Part shown: piece after piece, positions 26,126 through 36,600 of the stretch
How positions within the stretch are numbered: the stretch's first letter is position 1
Layout of the letters: each line of letters begins with the position of its first letter
Origin: Curvivirga sp965219885
GTDB lineage: Bacteria; Pseudomonadota; Alphaproteobacteria; UBA8366; Aestuariispiraceae
Direction of reading: 5' to 3'
Length of the DNA stretch: 64,000 nt
NCBI RefSeq assembly: GCF_965219885.1
Contig: NZ_CBDCOT010000009.1
Location: forward strand, 682,001 to 746,000
Program-made: the position numbers and the translations under genes
Notes under the pieces: generated by a model
Database searches by the model: none
What the model saw: only the letters and a program-made list of their open reading frames with translations
Told to the model about the DNA's origin: nothing

Positions 26126-27394
26126 TTATTGGGTTTCTTCAGATGTTTGTTCAGCATCACTTTCTGAACTCATCTCTTCCTTTTCCATCTCGCGGGCGAC
26201 TTCGGCCTCTGTCGCGAAAGTTAATTCAAGGGACACACCACCAGGCGGCGGATTGAGCAAACGAGATTCATATTTTACTGATTCACCTGGTAAAGCCTCT
26301 GGATTTTCTGTCTCAAAATACCAGAAATAGATTTCTTCTTTGTTTGTGTTCAGCAAGACACCATTTAAAAACGGAATACGGACTGTTTCCGAAGTCGTAT
26401 TCACAACCTCACCACGAATGATCAATGTTTGATCTTGGTCATTTGTTTCAACCTCAAAAACAGGGTCAGGTAATTCCAACCCAAATCCAACAATATCTGG
26501 ATGGATACCAACTAACGCATATAACTTTTTAGCCGGAGGGAAGCTTTTTGTAATCTCTTTATTAAAAATTAATAGTGGCGCAACAACCATAGCAAAGAAG
26601 AAGAGGAAAATAAGCCAAGCTCTCATTGGCGAACGTGTTTTTTTCTTAACAACACGCTTCACTTTGACATTCTTCATATTCCGAGGAGGAATTGGTGGCG
26701 GATCCATAGACAAGCTTGGCATACCAGCTTTATCACGTGCCTCATCGAGAGCCGCAGCAGTTTCTTCCGGATCTTTGGAAGCAATCTCCTCCATATCCGG
26801 CATCTCTATCTCTTCCTCATCATCACCACGTTCTTTTGCATCCACTGCAGATGCTAACGCCAATAATGCTTGTTCCAGTCCGTCAGCACTCATGCCAACA
26901 TCTGTCACAGGTGTAGATGGAACTTCTTTCGCAGGTGCTGCCTCAGCTTCCTCTTCCACAGAATCTTCTATGGCTGTTTCTGCAGCAACTTCTTCTTCAA
27001 CAGATGTTTCCTCAATTACGTCATCAACACCAGCTTCAGCCGCTGCTTCTGCAAAAATATCATCAACATCTTCATTTGTTGCTGCAATATCTTCAACAAC
27101 AGGATCATCTTCAGGTTCCGGAGTTGAGGCTACGGGAGGAGGAGGTGGTGGTGGTGGCGGTGGCGCCGGGCGCGGTGCAGCGGCAACAGGACGTTTCGAA
27201 GCCGCCTTCTTAACCACACGTTTTGTCGGGCGTTTCGCACTTACTTTCTTAGCAGGAGCATCGGCGACAGCATCATCCGTTGTGGCTTTCCAGCTATGAG
27301 CACATTTTGCACATTTAACAACACGACCCTGTGGCCCGATTGCGTTATCAGGCACACGGAACTTTGTTGAACAATTAGGACAAGCCAGAATCAT
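26126..27394 (-). CDS. Zinc-ribbon (MJ0042) membrane protein with DUF3426-type C-terminus
   Basis: The 422-residue product opens with the zinc ribbon MILACPNCSTKF...VVKCAKCAHSW, with two CxxC pairs. It continues with a Pro/Ala/Glu/Val-rich acidic low-complexity region containing a run of prolines (about 77-90). A single membrane helix follows near residue 258 (WLIFLFFFAMVVAPLLI), then a DUF3426-like extracytoplasmic domain (TLIIRGEVVNTTSETVRIPF). The alphaproteobacterial version commonly lies divergent from ftsE. Its role is unknown; the acidic linker probably spans the cytoplasm rather than folding. Confidence 0.85.
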   Translation of the reverse strand: MILACPNCSTKFRVPDNAIGPQGRVVKCAKCAHSWKATTDDAVADAPAKKVSAKRPTKRVVKKAASKRPVAAAPRPAPPPPPPPPPPVASTPEPEDDPVVEDIAATNEDVDDIFAEAAAEAGVDDVIEETSVEEEVAAETAIEDSVEEEAEAAPAKEVPSTPVTDVGMSADGLEQALLALASAVDAKERGDDEEEIEMPDMEEIASKDPEETAAALDEARDKAGMPSLSMDPPPIPPRNMKNVKVKRVVKKKTRSPMRAWLIFLFFFAMVVAPLLIFNKEITKSFPPAKKLYALVGIHPDIVGFGLELPDPVFEVETNDQDQTLIIRGEVVNTTSETVRIPFLNGVLLNTNKEEIYFWYFETENPEALPGESVKYESRLLNPPPGGVSLELTFATEAEVAREMEKEEMSSESDAEQTSEETQ

Positions 27395-27782
27395 AGCGCG
27401 TGCTATCTACCCTAAATTAGAATTAAGCAGGACTTTATTCTTGATCACCTTTAAATCCCCAGTCATTAAAAGCCGAATAAAATCTACAAACATTTTTAAT
27501 AGAATGCCTTTAATTCATGCAGCTGGTCAAGGATAAACAGCGTTAAAATTTTGTTAAGTGCCTTGATTCCACTATCGAAATTATTAATTCACATCCATTA
27601 TTCTTAAGAGCATGTATGTTTCCCCTGCTTTCACGCCTAGATTTCGCCCTATTCTTTCGCTATCAAATATATTGCAGCATTGCCCTAAAGAGAAAATCCT
27701 GTTATCCGATTTCTATTGGGAATTGGGTAACCCTATTTGTTAAGTTCAGTTTACAAAACTTACTATCAGGAGCTTGGACCAA
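27395..27782. other. Divergent intergenic region, zinc-ribbon gene / ftsE
   Basis: About 388 AT-rich bases between two divergent genes must hold both promoters, but none stands out. The only structure I see is an inverted repeat TAAGTT (27741-27746) and AACTTA (27757-27762) six bases before the ftsE ribosome-binding site, which could affect translation. Confidence 0.4.
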
Positions 27783-28487
27783 GTGATTCGGTTTGAAAAT
27801 GTTGGTATGCGTTACGGTGCGGGGCCAGAAATTCTGCGCGACATCACCTTTACGCTGGAACCAGGTTCATTTCATTTTCTGACGGGCCCAAGTGGTGCTG
27901 GGAAATCTTCTTTGCTCCGCTTACTTTATTTGGCGTACCGACCTAGTCGTGGCCTTATTCATATTTTTGATAAAGATCTCGCCACCACACCAAGAGAGAA
28001 ACTGCCAATATTACGCCGTAAAATTGGTGTGGTTTTTCAAGATTTTCGCCTTTTAGATCATCTATCTACCTTTGATAACGTGGCTTTGCCTTTACGTATT
28101 TCTGGCGTACCTGAAAAACAGGTTCAAAAATATGTTAGCGAGCTTTTAGACTGGGTGGGCCTAACCCATCATATTAATGCGAAACCGCGTACTTTATCTG
28201 GTGGACAAAAACAACGTGTTGCGATTGCACGTGCTATTATTTCAAGACCTAAGCTTCTACTTGCCGATGAGCCAACCGGAAATGTGGATGATGAGATGGG
28301 CGTACGCCTGATGTATTTATTTCAGGAATTAAACAAACACGGCACTACAGTTTTAATCGCTACCCATAGCCAACATTTGATTGATCATTTTGGGCATCCG
28401 GTCATGCATATAGAAAACGGCACATTGGAGGTTCCCCCATCAGCAAGCGGTTTTAATCGCCCCAAACCGATGGAAGAAGGTAGATAA
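27783..28487 (+). CDS. ftsE: Cell-division ATP-binding protein FtsE
   Basis: I prefer GTG 27783 as the start: AGGAG (27768-27772) lies ten bases ahead of it, whereas it would be only one base from the alternative TTG at 27774. The 234-residue product starts MIRFENVGMRYG and has Walker A GPSGAGKSS, signature LSGGQKQRVAIARA, Walker B LLLADEPTGNVD and switch His in ATHS. FtsE is the ATPase that, with FtsX, relays a signal across the inner membrane to wall hydrolases at the septum. ftsX follows four bases later. Confidence 0.94.
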   Translation: MIRFENVGMRYGAGPEILRDITFTLEPGSFHFLTGPSGAGKSSLLRLLYLAYRPSRGLIHIFDKDLATTPREKLPILRRKIGVVFQDFRLLDHLSTFDNVALPLRISGVPEKQVQKYVSELLDWVGLTHHINAKPRTLSGGQKQRVAIARAIISRPKLLLADEPTGNVDDEMGVRLMYLFQELNKHGTTVLIATHSQHLIDHFGHPVMHIENGTLEVPPSASGFNRPKPMEEGR

Positions 28488-28491
28488 AGTC

Positions 28492-29382
28492 ATGGCGCGC
28501 ACTGATCATCTTCCACTCTCAACTGATCCATCCACCAAGTTAATGCCTTGGTTGGTTGGATTTCTTGTGTTTATTGCGGTTCTTGCAACATCTGGAAGCA
28601 TGCTTTTAACAGGTCTCGCTAACATGTGGGACAAAGGTTTATCAGGTGCTGTGACCATTCAAATCCCACCGCTTGAAGGTGACAGTGAGATTGAAACAGC
28701 TGCAAAAACAGAAAATATTCTTGAAGCCGTGCAAAAAACACAAGGCTTAGGTGAGGTACGCCTACTCCCAAACTCAGAGATCATTGCCTTACTCAGCCCA
28801 TGGCTTGGGGATAATATAAATCCGGAAAATTTACCTCTCCCCCAACTTATAGAGGCTGAAATCGATGATTTGGAGCTGGTGGATTTCGAAGAATTAAACA
28901 GACGTTTACGTGCAATCTCACCCGGTGCGATTGTTGATAGCCATGACGTGTGGCGCGATCACATGATTGGCTTATTAAATATCCTACGCCTCGTCGGATT
29001 ATCTGTTGTAGCTCTCGTCACTCTATCTGGCGTTATTATGGTTGTTTTTGCAACACGCGGCGGATTAGTTGCACATAACGAAGTTATTGAAGTTCTTCAT
29101 CTAATTGGCGCCAGAGATTCTTTCATTGCACGTCAATTTCAATCCCATGTCTTTTGGGCTGCTTTGAAAGGCGCCATGATTGGGGCTATTCTGTCTTTCG
29201 GTGTTATTTGGGGGCTCGCCGAGATGGCTAATGACCTGACAGGCGATAGCAACCTATCCACCTTACCTGGTTTAGATACAATTCAATTGGTTATTTTGGG
29301 ATCTATTGCCCCAATTGCTTCGTTCATTGCTATGTATGCCGCAAGGCGAACTGTTTTAACCACATTACAGAAAATCATGTAA
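28492..29382 (+). CDS. ftsX: Cell-division permease-like protein FtsX
   Basis: The 296-residue product has the FtsX layout: a cytoplasmic N-terminus, a first helix near 22-40, a periplasmic loop of about 130 residues (with the variable PLN region LLPNSEIIALLSPWLG and a DVWRDHM segment), and three more helices near 165-190, 225-245 and 268-285. It partners FtsE. The start is four bases after ftsE and the stop three bases before the YdcF gene, so an operon is clear. Confidence 0.93.
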   Translation: MARTDHLPLSTDPSTKLMPWLVGFLVFIAVLATSGSMLLTGLANMWDKGLSGAVTIQIPPLEGDSEIETAAKTENILEAVQKTQGLGEVRLLPNSEIIALLSPWLGDNINPENLPLPQLIEAEIDDLELVDFEELNRRLRAISPGAIVDSHDVWRDHMIGLLNILRLVGLSVVALVTLSGVIMVVFATRGGLVAHNEVIEVLHLIGARDSFIARQFQSHVFWAALKGAMIGAILSFGVIWGLAEMANDLTGDSNLSTLPGLDTIQLVILGSIAPIASFIAMYAARRTVLTTLQKIM

Positions 29383-29384
29383 AC

Positions 29385-30005
29385 ATGCCGTTGCTCAGGA
29401 GAAATAAGGGCCGCAAACGAAAGACTTTGGCCTTCGGTATCCTGATCATTGCATCATGGATTGTCGGGTTATTTTGGTTCATCGATAGCATTCCTAAGAC
29501 GCCTCAAACTCCAGATCGGAAAACTGATGCCATTGTTGTGCTGACAGGAGGCACCTTACGCTTAGAAGAAGGTCTTGATCTCCTTGAACGTGGTCTTGCG
29601 GATAAGCTTTTCGTTTCCGGCGTACATCATGCTGTCAATGTAGAAGAACTCCTTCGTCTTTCCCGAGAAACTCCCTCCAAATTGGACTGCTGTATCACAC
29701 TTGGATATGAAGCCGATAACACTCAAGGCAACGCTATGGAAACGGCTCTTTGGATGCATGAACAAGGCTTTAAGTCCATGCGCCTTATTACGGGTGGCTA
29801 TCATATGCCGCGTAGCTTAATGGAGTTACAATATGTTCTTCCTAATACCGAGATCATTTTACATCCCGTTTATCCAGATCATGTAAAGCTAAATGACTGG
29901 TATTTATGGCCTGGTACAAGCTTATTAATCATTGGGGAGTATAACAAAACCATTTTCATCCCTATCCGCAGATTGCTAACCCGTTTAATCACTGCTAAAG
30001 ACTAA
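29385..30005 (+). CDS. YdcF/SanA/ElyC-family (DUF218) membrane protein
   Basis: The 206-residue product has an N-terminal basic stretch and one helix (about 15-32), then a DUF218 domain: DAIVVLTGGTLRLEEGLDLL near 46, ADKLFVSGVHH, TQGNAMETALWMHE near 115 and SMRLITGGYHMPRSLMEL. DUF218 proteins are linked to cell-envelope maintenance (SanA, ElyC); the biochemical activity is unclear. Its place after ftsEX and before plsC is common in alphaproteobacteria, as I recall. Confidence 0.88.
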   Translation: MPLLRRNKGRKRKTLAFGILIIASWIVGLFWFIDSIPKTPQTPDRKTDAIVVLTGGTLRLEEGLDLLERGLADKLFVSGVHHAVNVEELLRLSRETPSKLDCCITLGYEADNTQGNAMETALWMHEQGFKSMRLITGGYHMPRSLMELQYVLPNTEIILHPVYPDHVKLNDWYLWPGTSLLIIGEYNKTIFIPIRRLLTRLITAKD

Positions 30006-30052
30006 TCTCTAGATTATTAACATTGTTAACTTTGCTGACAGGTAAATCCCTT

Positions 30053-30781
30053 ATGATAGCGATCCGATCTTTTTTATTTTTGATCCTATTTTATGCCTAT
30101 ATGGCCTTGATGTGTATTATCTCTGTCCCATTCCTATTTATGCCTCGGAATATTCTTCGTTATGTAGCCCATTATTGGTTAGGTGGATGTTTGGTGTTAG
30201 CGAAATACATTGCTGGCATAGATTATAAAGTCATTGGAAAAGAAAATTTACCTGCAGACGCCGCAATTATTGCCGCGAAACATCAAAGTGCCTGGGAAAC
30301 ACTAGCGATGCATTATCTACATTTTGATTCGGCCTATGTCTTAAAAAAGGAATTGCTATCCATTCCACTTTTCGGCCGTTATCTAAGCAGAATGGGCTGC
30401 GTAGCAGTTGATCGAAAAGCTGGCGCAAGCGCATTAAAGGATATGGTCACACAATCACATACCCTCCTAAACGATAATCGTTCGCTGGTTATTTTTCCAC
30501 AGGGCACACGAACTGCACCGGGCCAAGATCGTCCCTATCATCCAGGTATTGCAGGCCTTTATACCCAAAATAACGTAGCTGTTGTACCTGTTGCTCTCAA
30601 TTCAGGTCAATTCTGGGGCCGAAATGCGTTTCGAAAAACACCTGGTACAATCACAATCGAATATCTTGAACCTATTCAACCCGGCCTACCAAGACGTGAA
30701 TTTATGAACTTACTTAAAGAACGTATTGAGACAGCAAATACGCGTATCGAAGAAGAGATTATTGAAAACCGCGGCTTCTAA
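30053..30781 (+). CDS. plsC: 1-acyl-sn-glycerol-3-phosphate acyltransferase
   Basis: I place the start at ATG 30053, with AGG upstream; a TTG at 30023 would prepend ten residues. The 242-residue membrane enzyme has a first helix near 4-30 and the acyltransferase motifs: KHQSAWET near residue 83 (the HX4D motif with Glu in place of Asp), AVDRKAGASAL, and FPQGTRTAPGQ near 145 (Gln for the usual Glu). Both variants occur in alphaproteobacterial PlsC, as far as I recall. It adds the second acyl chain in phosphatidic-acid synthesis. Confidence 0.9.
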   Translation: MIAIRSFLFLILFYAYMALMCIISVPFLFMPRNILRYVAHYWLGGCLVLAKYIAGIDYKVIGKENLPADAAIIAAKHQSAWETLAMHYLHFDSAYVLKKELLSIPLFGRYLSRMGCVAVDRKAGASALKDMVTQSHTLLNDNRSLVIFPQGTRTAPGQDRPYHPGIAGLYTQNNVAVVPVALNSGQFWGRNAFRKTPGTITIEYLEPIQPGLPRREFMNLLKERIETANTRIEEEIIENRGF

Positions 30782-30896
30782 TAAAGCTTTTACGTTTCTA
30801 ATTTTCAGAATTTTGCCTACACATCACTTGTGGATAACTTTGTGGGTAAAAAGTCATATAATTACAAATTATTAAATAAACACCATTTTTCAGTGC

Positions 30897-30915
30897 CTTA
30901 AGAATTATTCTTAAG
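30897..30915. repeat. Perfect inverted repeat in the DnaA-box gap
   Basis: CTTAAGAATTATTCTTAAG reads the same on both strands except for the central base. It has no T-run on either side, so it looks more like a protein-binding site than a terminator. Confidence 0.6.
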
Positions 30916-31120
30916 ATGAAAAATTTATATGATACTGAAAATTACTTAAAAAACATCCCAACATATTGAAGAAAAACAATATTATTACCTTCAATCAATA
31001 TATTCGCATAATCCCCGGATTTCTATAGATCAAATTATTGATTAAATTCCTAAGCAAAATCAGGGTTTATTTCTATTGTTTAGGCTATCGCTAATATTAT
31101 GTGGATAATTTAATCACGAA

Positions 31121-31150
31121 AACAAAAAAGCCCTGCAATTGCAGGGCTTT
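31121..31150 (-). terminator. Rho-independent terminator after greA
   Basis: A perfect 24-base palindrome (31127-31150), with arms AAAGCCCTGCAA and TTGCAGGGCTTT, is followed on the minus strand by TTTTTTG. It is 25 bases beyond the greA stop and could also act on plus-strand transcripts. Confidence 0.88.
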
Positions 31151-31174
31151 CTATCATCTATCAGAATTAAAATC

Positions 31175-31651
31175 TTAAATGTATTTTACTTCTTCAATTT
31201 CATATTCCTTGGAACCACCAGGTGTGTGCAATTCAAATGCATCACCTGCCGACTTGCCAATCAAGCCTTTTGCCAACGGTGATGCCAAAGAAATTTTACC
31301 ATTGTTGATATCGGCTTCCAATTCACCAACAATTTGATACTCTTTTTCTTCATCAGTATCGCAATCAACAACGGTCACTGTTGCACCAAACCGAATGGTT
31401 TCACCCTCCATTTTAGACGGATCAATCACATCGGCACGGCTGGTCTTATCTTCCAATTCCAAAATGCGACCTTCAATGAAGCTCTGTTTTTCTCGGGCAG
31501 CATGATATTCCGCATTCTCGGATAAATCGCCATGTTCGCGCGCTTCCGCAATCGCCTGAATTACAGCTGGACGTTCAACAGATTTCAAATTTTTCAATTC
31601 TGCTTGAAGAGTTTCGTAACCCTTCAATGTCACGGGTACTTTATCAACCAT
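31175..31651 (-). CDS. greA: Transcription elongation factor GreA
   Basis: The 158-residue product starts MVDKVPVTLKGYETLQAELKNL and has the N-terminal coiled-coil with AIAEAREHGDLSENAEYHAAREKQ (in pieces) and the C-terminal GLIGKSAGDAFELHTPGG domain. The acidic tip (GDLSENAEY) enters the RNA polymerase channel and triggers cleavage of backtracked RNA. Length is standard. It is the last gene of a minus-strand run. Confidence 0.96.
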   Translation of the reverse strand: MVDKVPVTLKGYETLQAELKNLKSVERPAVIQAIAEAREHGDLSENAEYHAAREKQSFIEGRILELEDKTSRADVIDPSKMEGETIRFGATVTVVDCDTDEEKEYQIVGELEADINNGKISLASPLAKGLIGKSAGDAFELHTPGGSKEYEIEEVKYI

Positions 31652-31854
31652 GACCTATTCCACTTCACCAATTGATGTTGTTACATATCGTATACAACGG
31701 TTTTCTCTTTACAATCAGAACAAAAAAAAACATCCGCGGAACATCAATTCCACGGCTTGTTTCGAAATCTTCCTGATTTGATATTATTAAGATAGTTCAT
31801 CTGAAAGAAAATTACAAGATATCAGTATATGGAATGAAAATATCTCGTATATTT

Positions 31855-31910
31855 CCTCCAAGGTGAGTTCGAAATCTGATTTAACATTCAGATACAAACC
31901 ACCCTGGAGG
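31855..31910. repeat. Nested inverted repeats downstream of the AGCS symporter gene
   Basis: Outer arms CCTCCAAGGTG (31855-31865) and CACCCTGGAGG (31900-31910) pair with one mismatch. An inner hairpin ATCTGA (31874-31879) / TCAGAT (31888-31893) lies inside. It begins 31 bases past the symporter stop on the minus strand and has no T-run, so it may be a stabilising 3' structure or a factor-dependent terminator. Confidence 0.55.
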
Positions 31911-31940
31911 ATATATTTTTCACGGACGTTTTAGTCCTAT

Positions 31941-33368
31941 TTATTCACCCTTACCATTCCAGACTTCACGATTAATATCTAGATCAGCATAATCATCAGG
32001 ATTCAGAACAGGTCTGTCGACGCCTGCTTTCAGCTGTGCACTAAAGTCAACGATAAGACGTTTTGCGATTGGGAAAAGCATCAATAATGCCAACAAGTTG
32101 ACAATCGCAAGAATGCCCATCATTGGATCTGAGAAGAAGAAGACTGATGTAGCTGCAGGTGCAACAGCACCAAGGAAAACAATTGCAACAAGCGCAACTT
32201 TAAACACATTTAATGCAACCTTACTTCTCGTCATCACGGTCATCGCATTCTCACCAAGATAGTAGTTATAGATGATTGAACTAAATGCGAATAACAATAC
32301 AGCACCTGTCAGGAAGTATTGTGCCCACTCACCAAGATGAGAAACAAGAGATTGCTGTGTCAGTGCCACACCGTTTACATCCTGCGCCCCGGCAACATAC
32401 ACGTCACCCAACAAGATAACGAAAGCAGTACAAGAACAGATTACAATTGTATCAATGAATACAGAGAAAGATTGTGTAATCCCCTGACTGATTGGATGAC
32501 GCACATCAGCTGTCGCTGCTACGTTTGGTGCAGATCCAAGCCCAGCTTCATTAGAGAACAACCCACGGCGTAAACCTTGGGCAATGGCTGCGCCCATGCC
32601 GCCACTGACAGCTTCTTCAAAACCAAGTGCATTGGAAACAATCATACCAATAACAGCTGGAACGTCAGTGATATTAATCACGATCACGATCAAGGCCATG
32701 AAGATATAGCCAAGAGCCATAATCGGTACAATCACATCACAAGTTTTTGCAATACGATGGATACCACCATAAACAATGATACCCGTACCCAATGCAAGTA
32801 CGACACCCGTGATCATACGGTCGATACCTAGGCTGTCCTGTGCAGCACCTGCAACTGTATTACCTTGGAAGGCTGGGAAGCCGATACCAAAAGCCGCAAT
32901 CAAACAAATCGCATAAAGAACGGCAAGCCATCGATAATCTTTACCTAGACCGTGTAAAATAGTCCGTGCTGGACCACCACGAAAGGTGCCGTCTTCCGCA
33001 GGTTCTTTAAATAATTGCGCTAAAGAACATTCAACAAGACTGGTTGCCATACCAACAATAGCGATCGCCCACATCCAGAAAACCGCACCCGGCCCGCCAA
33101 GAGTGATCGCCACGGCGACCCCTGCGATATTACCGCCACCGACACGACCCCCTACAGAAAGCAATAAGGCTTCACGTGCTGTAATGGCATTTGGATCCCC
33201 GGTTTGGTTTTTACCCTGTAAAACACGGAACATTCGGCCAAAATATTTGAACTGTACAAAGCCACTGGCGAAGGTAAAAAATAGACCCAAAACGACGAGG
33301 AACGGAATTAATGACCATCCCCATGTGAGGTCACCAATGGTTCCAAAAATTGTCTCAAGAAATTCCAT
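31941..33368 (-). CDS. AGCS-family sodium:alanine (amino acid) symporter
   Basis: The 475-residue protein has about ten to eleven membrane segments. Family signatures are visible: SVGGRVGGGNIAGVAVAITLGGPGAVFWMW (in pieces) near 68, FSNEAGLGSAPNVAATA near 270 and YYLGENAM near 367. AGCS proteins import alanine or glycine with Na+ or H+. The transport motifs look intact. It lies alone between greA and carB. Confidence 0.93.
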   Translation of the reverse strand: MEFLETIFGTIGDLTWGWSLIPFLVVLGLFFTFASGFVQFKYFGRMFRVLQGKNQTGDPNAITAREALLLSVGGRVGGGNIAGVAVAITLGGPGAVFWMWAIAIVGMATSLVECSLAQLFKEPAEDGTFRGGPARTILHGLGKDYRWLAVLYAICLIAAFGIGFPAFQGNTVAGAAQDSLGIDRMITGVVLALGTGIIVYGGIHRIAKTCDVIVPIMALGYIFMALIVIVINITDVPAVIGMIVSNALGFEEAVSGGMGAAIAQGLRRGLFSNEAGLGSAPNVAATADVRHPISQGITQSFSVFIDTIVICSCTAFVILLGDVYVAGAQDVNGVALTQQSLVSHLGEWAQYFLTGAVLLFAFSSIIYNYYLGENAMTVMTRSKVALNVFKVALVAIVFLGAVAPAATSVFFFSDPMMGILAIVNLLALLMLFPIAKRLIVDFSAQLKAGVDRPVLNPDDYADLDINREVWNGKGE

Positions 33369-33561
33369 TTGTATTCCCCTAACTCCTAATAATGATTACA
33401 TATTCATCATTTTGCCTGGATCAGAAACGATTAATCCCAAGCAAACCCCACATAATTTGTATATACATGTTCGCTAATAAACGCAATTAATTAGAAGGCG
33501 AATCAATATTCGTAGAACTCAATAAAGAAATTTCGTGAGAAGCCATGTGCAATCTGCTCAC

Positions 33562-33592
33562 AAAAAAACCCTCGCAAATGCGAGGGTTTTTC
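33562..33592 (-). terminator. Rho-independent terminator after carB
   Basis: AAAACCCTCGC and GCGAGGGTTTT (33565-33590) form an 11-bp stem around AAAT. TTTTTTT follows on the minus strand. A plus-strand T-run (TTTTTC) makes it bidirectional. Confidence 0.88.
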
Positions 33593-33651
33593 ATGCGATC
33601 ATACATGCTCGTAGAAACAGTTTTAAGTTAACTCAATGAGCTTCACTAAAC

Positions 33652-36600
33652 TTAACCAACAAAATAGCTCTGCAAAGGTGCTACTTCGATATCTTGTGCA
33701 CGCAACGCTTGAATAGCGCGTGCCGCCGCATGACAGCCAGACATAGTTGTATAATATGGTAAACCTTGTTTCAAAGCAGTTTGACGTAAAGACAAACTAT
33801 CTTGCAATGACTGCTGACCTTCCGTTGTATTAAACACCAAATCAACTTTTCCATTGATCATTGCATCAACAATATGTGGGCTACCCTCTACGACTTTATT
33901 AATAGCCTCTGCGGCTACGCCATTTTCATTCAAATAACGCGCAGTTCCGATTGTAGAAAGAATATTCAAACCTTCATTAACCAACAGTTTTGCCGCATCC
34001 AGAACTTTTTCCTTGTCGGAATCTTTTACCGAGATAAAGACAGTACCTTCTTTTGGCAATTTCGCAGATGCACCAAGCTGCGCCTTCGCAAAGGCCATGG
34101 CAAAGTCTTTATCCAAGCCCATCACCTCACCTGTAGAACGCATTTCAGGGCCAAGCATAACGTCAACACCTGGGAAACGGTTGAACGGGAAAACAGCTTC
34201 TTTCACCGCGATATGATCTTTCAACGCTTTGGTCTCTAAATCAAAATCAACCAATTTCTCACCTGCCATGATACGTGCTGCAATTTTTGCAACCGGAAGG
34301 CCTGTTGCTTTTGCCACAAATGGTACAGTACGGGATGCACGCGGGTTCACCTCAAGGATGAAGATACGTTCACCTTGAACCGCAAACTGAACATTCATCA
34401 AACCGACAACATTCAATTTCTTAGCCATTGCTTCCGCTTGACGTTTCATCTCTTCAATCACGCTGTTGGACAAAGAGTATGGTGGTAAGGAACAAGCACT
34501 ATCACCAGAGTGAATTCCTGCCTCTTCAATATGTTCCATGACACCCGCAACGAAAACTGTATCGCCATCGCAAAGCGCATCCACGTCAACTTCGATTGCA
34601 TCTTTCAGGTAATAATCAATCAAGACAGGGCTATCACCGGATACTTTCACCGCGGTTCCCATATAACGCTCAAGCTGTTCGCGACTATGAACAATTTCCA
34701 TCGCACGACCACCTAATACATAAGATGGACGGATCACAACAGGATAACCTATTTCTTCTGCAATTTCTGCGGCTTGTGCTTCAGTTGTTGCAATACCGTT
34801 AGGTGGTTGTTGCAAGTTTAATTCTTGAAGCATTTTTTGGAAACGTTCACGGTCTTCCGCCAAATCGATCGCATCCGGAGATGTCCCAAGGATCGGAATG
34901 CCCGCTGCCTCCAAGGCATGGGAAAGTTTCAATGGTGTTTGGCCACCAAACTGAACGATCACCCCAAGCAATTCACCAGATTCTTGCTCTTTCTGACACA
35001 AGGCAATTACATCTTCCGCTGTGAGCGGTTCGAAATACAAACGATCGGATGTGTCATAGTCCGTAGATACTGTTTCAGGGTTACAGTTCACCATAATGGA
35101 TTCAATGCCTGTGTCAGACAACGCGTAAGCCGCATGTACACAGCAATAATCAAACTCGATACCTTGACCAATACGGTTTGGACCACCACCAAGGATTACA
35201 ACTTTCTTGCGATCGGAAATATCGGCTTCACATTCCGCTTCGAAGAAACCGTCTCCTTCATAACAGCCATACATATAAGATGTTTGGCTAGGAAATTCCG
35301 CAGCACAAGTATCGATACGTTTAAAGACTGGCTTCACATCCAATTCTTTACGTTTTGCAAAAACATCATTGGCATCGCTACCAACCAATTCCGCCAAACG
35401 TTCATCAGAGAAACCGAGTTTCTTCAAGCGCAACAGACCTTGTCGATCTGTTGGTAGACCGTTTTTACGAACTTCTTCTTCCGCATCCACCAATTGACGT
35501 GTTTGTTCAAGGAACCAACGGTCAACCTTAGTTGCCTGATAAATGGTTTCATCATCCATACCATGACGCATTGCTTGGGCGATGCTCAAGATACGATCCG
35601 GTTCTGGACGGGAAATAGCGGCGCGGATCGCAGATTCATTCATACTACCGTCTTCGTTTACCGCATTTGGAATATGGATTTCGTTTAAACCTGTCAGGCC
35701 TGTTTCCATGGAACGAAGCGCTTTTTGAAAACTTTCCTGGAAACAACGACCAATGGACATTGCCTCACCTACAGATTTCATCGCAGTAGTTAGTAATGGT
35801 TCCGCACCTGCAAATTTCTCAAATGTGAAACGTGGCATCTTGGTTACAACGTAATCGATTGTCGGCTCAAAGCTGGCTGGCGTCACAACTGTGATATCGT
35901 TTTTCAATTCATCCAATGTATAACCACACGCCAATTTGGCAGCGATTTTCGCAATCGGGAAACCGGTCGCTTTAGATGCTAAAGCAGAAGAACGAGATAC
36001 ACGCGGGTTCATCTCAATCACGATCATACGGCCATTTTCAGGATTGATCGCGAATTGTACGTTAGAACCTCCAGTTTCAACACCAATTTCACGCAGAACC
36101 GCAATAGAAGCATTACGCATGATTTGATATTCTTTATCGGTCAATGTCAGAGCTGGGGCCACTGTCACGCTGTCCCCTGTATGAATACCCATCGGGTCAA
36201 CATTTTCGATGGAACAGATGATAATGCAGTTATCCGCGCGGTCGCGAACCACTTCCATCTCGTATTCTTTCCAACCCAGTACAGATTCTTCAACCAAGAC
36301 AGAGTTCACAGGAGACGCTTTTAAACCTGTTTCAAGCAGGGCTTTATATTCTTCAACATTATAAGCGATACCACCGCCAGTACCTCCCATAGTAAAAGAA
36401 GGACGGAAAATTGCTGGTAGGCCAACATAGTCAAGGCATGCCATACCTTCTTCAAAACTTTCAACTTGTTCCGATCTTGGACAATCCAAACCAATCTTAA
36501 ACATTGCTTCCCGGAAACGCAGGCGATCTTCCGCCTTATCAATCACATCTGCATTTGCACCGATCATCTCAATATCCAAACGATCAAGCGTACCGTTTTC

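Larger units (their letters stand above)
30782..31174. other. AT-rich convergent intergenic region with DnaA-box matches
   Basis: This 393-base gap lies between the end of the ftsEX-plsC block and the convergent greA gene. It is very AT-rich. It has exact TGTGGATAA (complement of DnaA box TTATCCACA) at 30829-30837 and 31100-31108, a one-mismatch copy TGTGGGTAA at 30841-30849, and a perfect 9-bp-armed inverted repeat at 30897-30915. The greA terminator lies at its right end. No gene is visible. Confidence 0.6.

Noticed and set aside
26664..27299. A 211-codon open frame on the plus strand inside the zinc-ribbon gene
   Set aside because: It is antisense to a low-complexity Ala/Glu/Pro-rich region and its own product is Ser/Ala/Gly-rich without domains, so it is a shadow.
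31002..31020. TTCGCATAAT, similar to the XerC half of a dif site
   Set aside because: The following spacer and right half (ATTTCTATAG) do not match a XerD site.
34825..35457. A 210-codon open frame antisense to carB
   Set aside because: It lies wholly within the conserved carB coding region, has Phe/Ile/Cys-rich content and no supporting start site.
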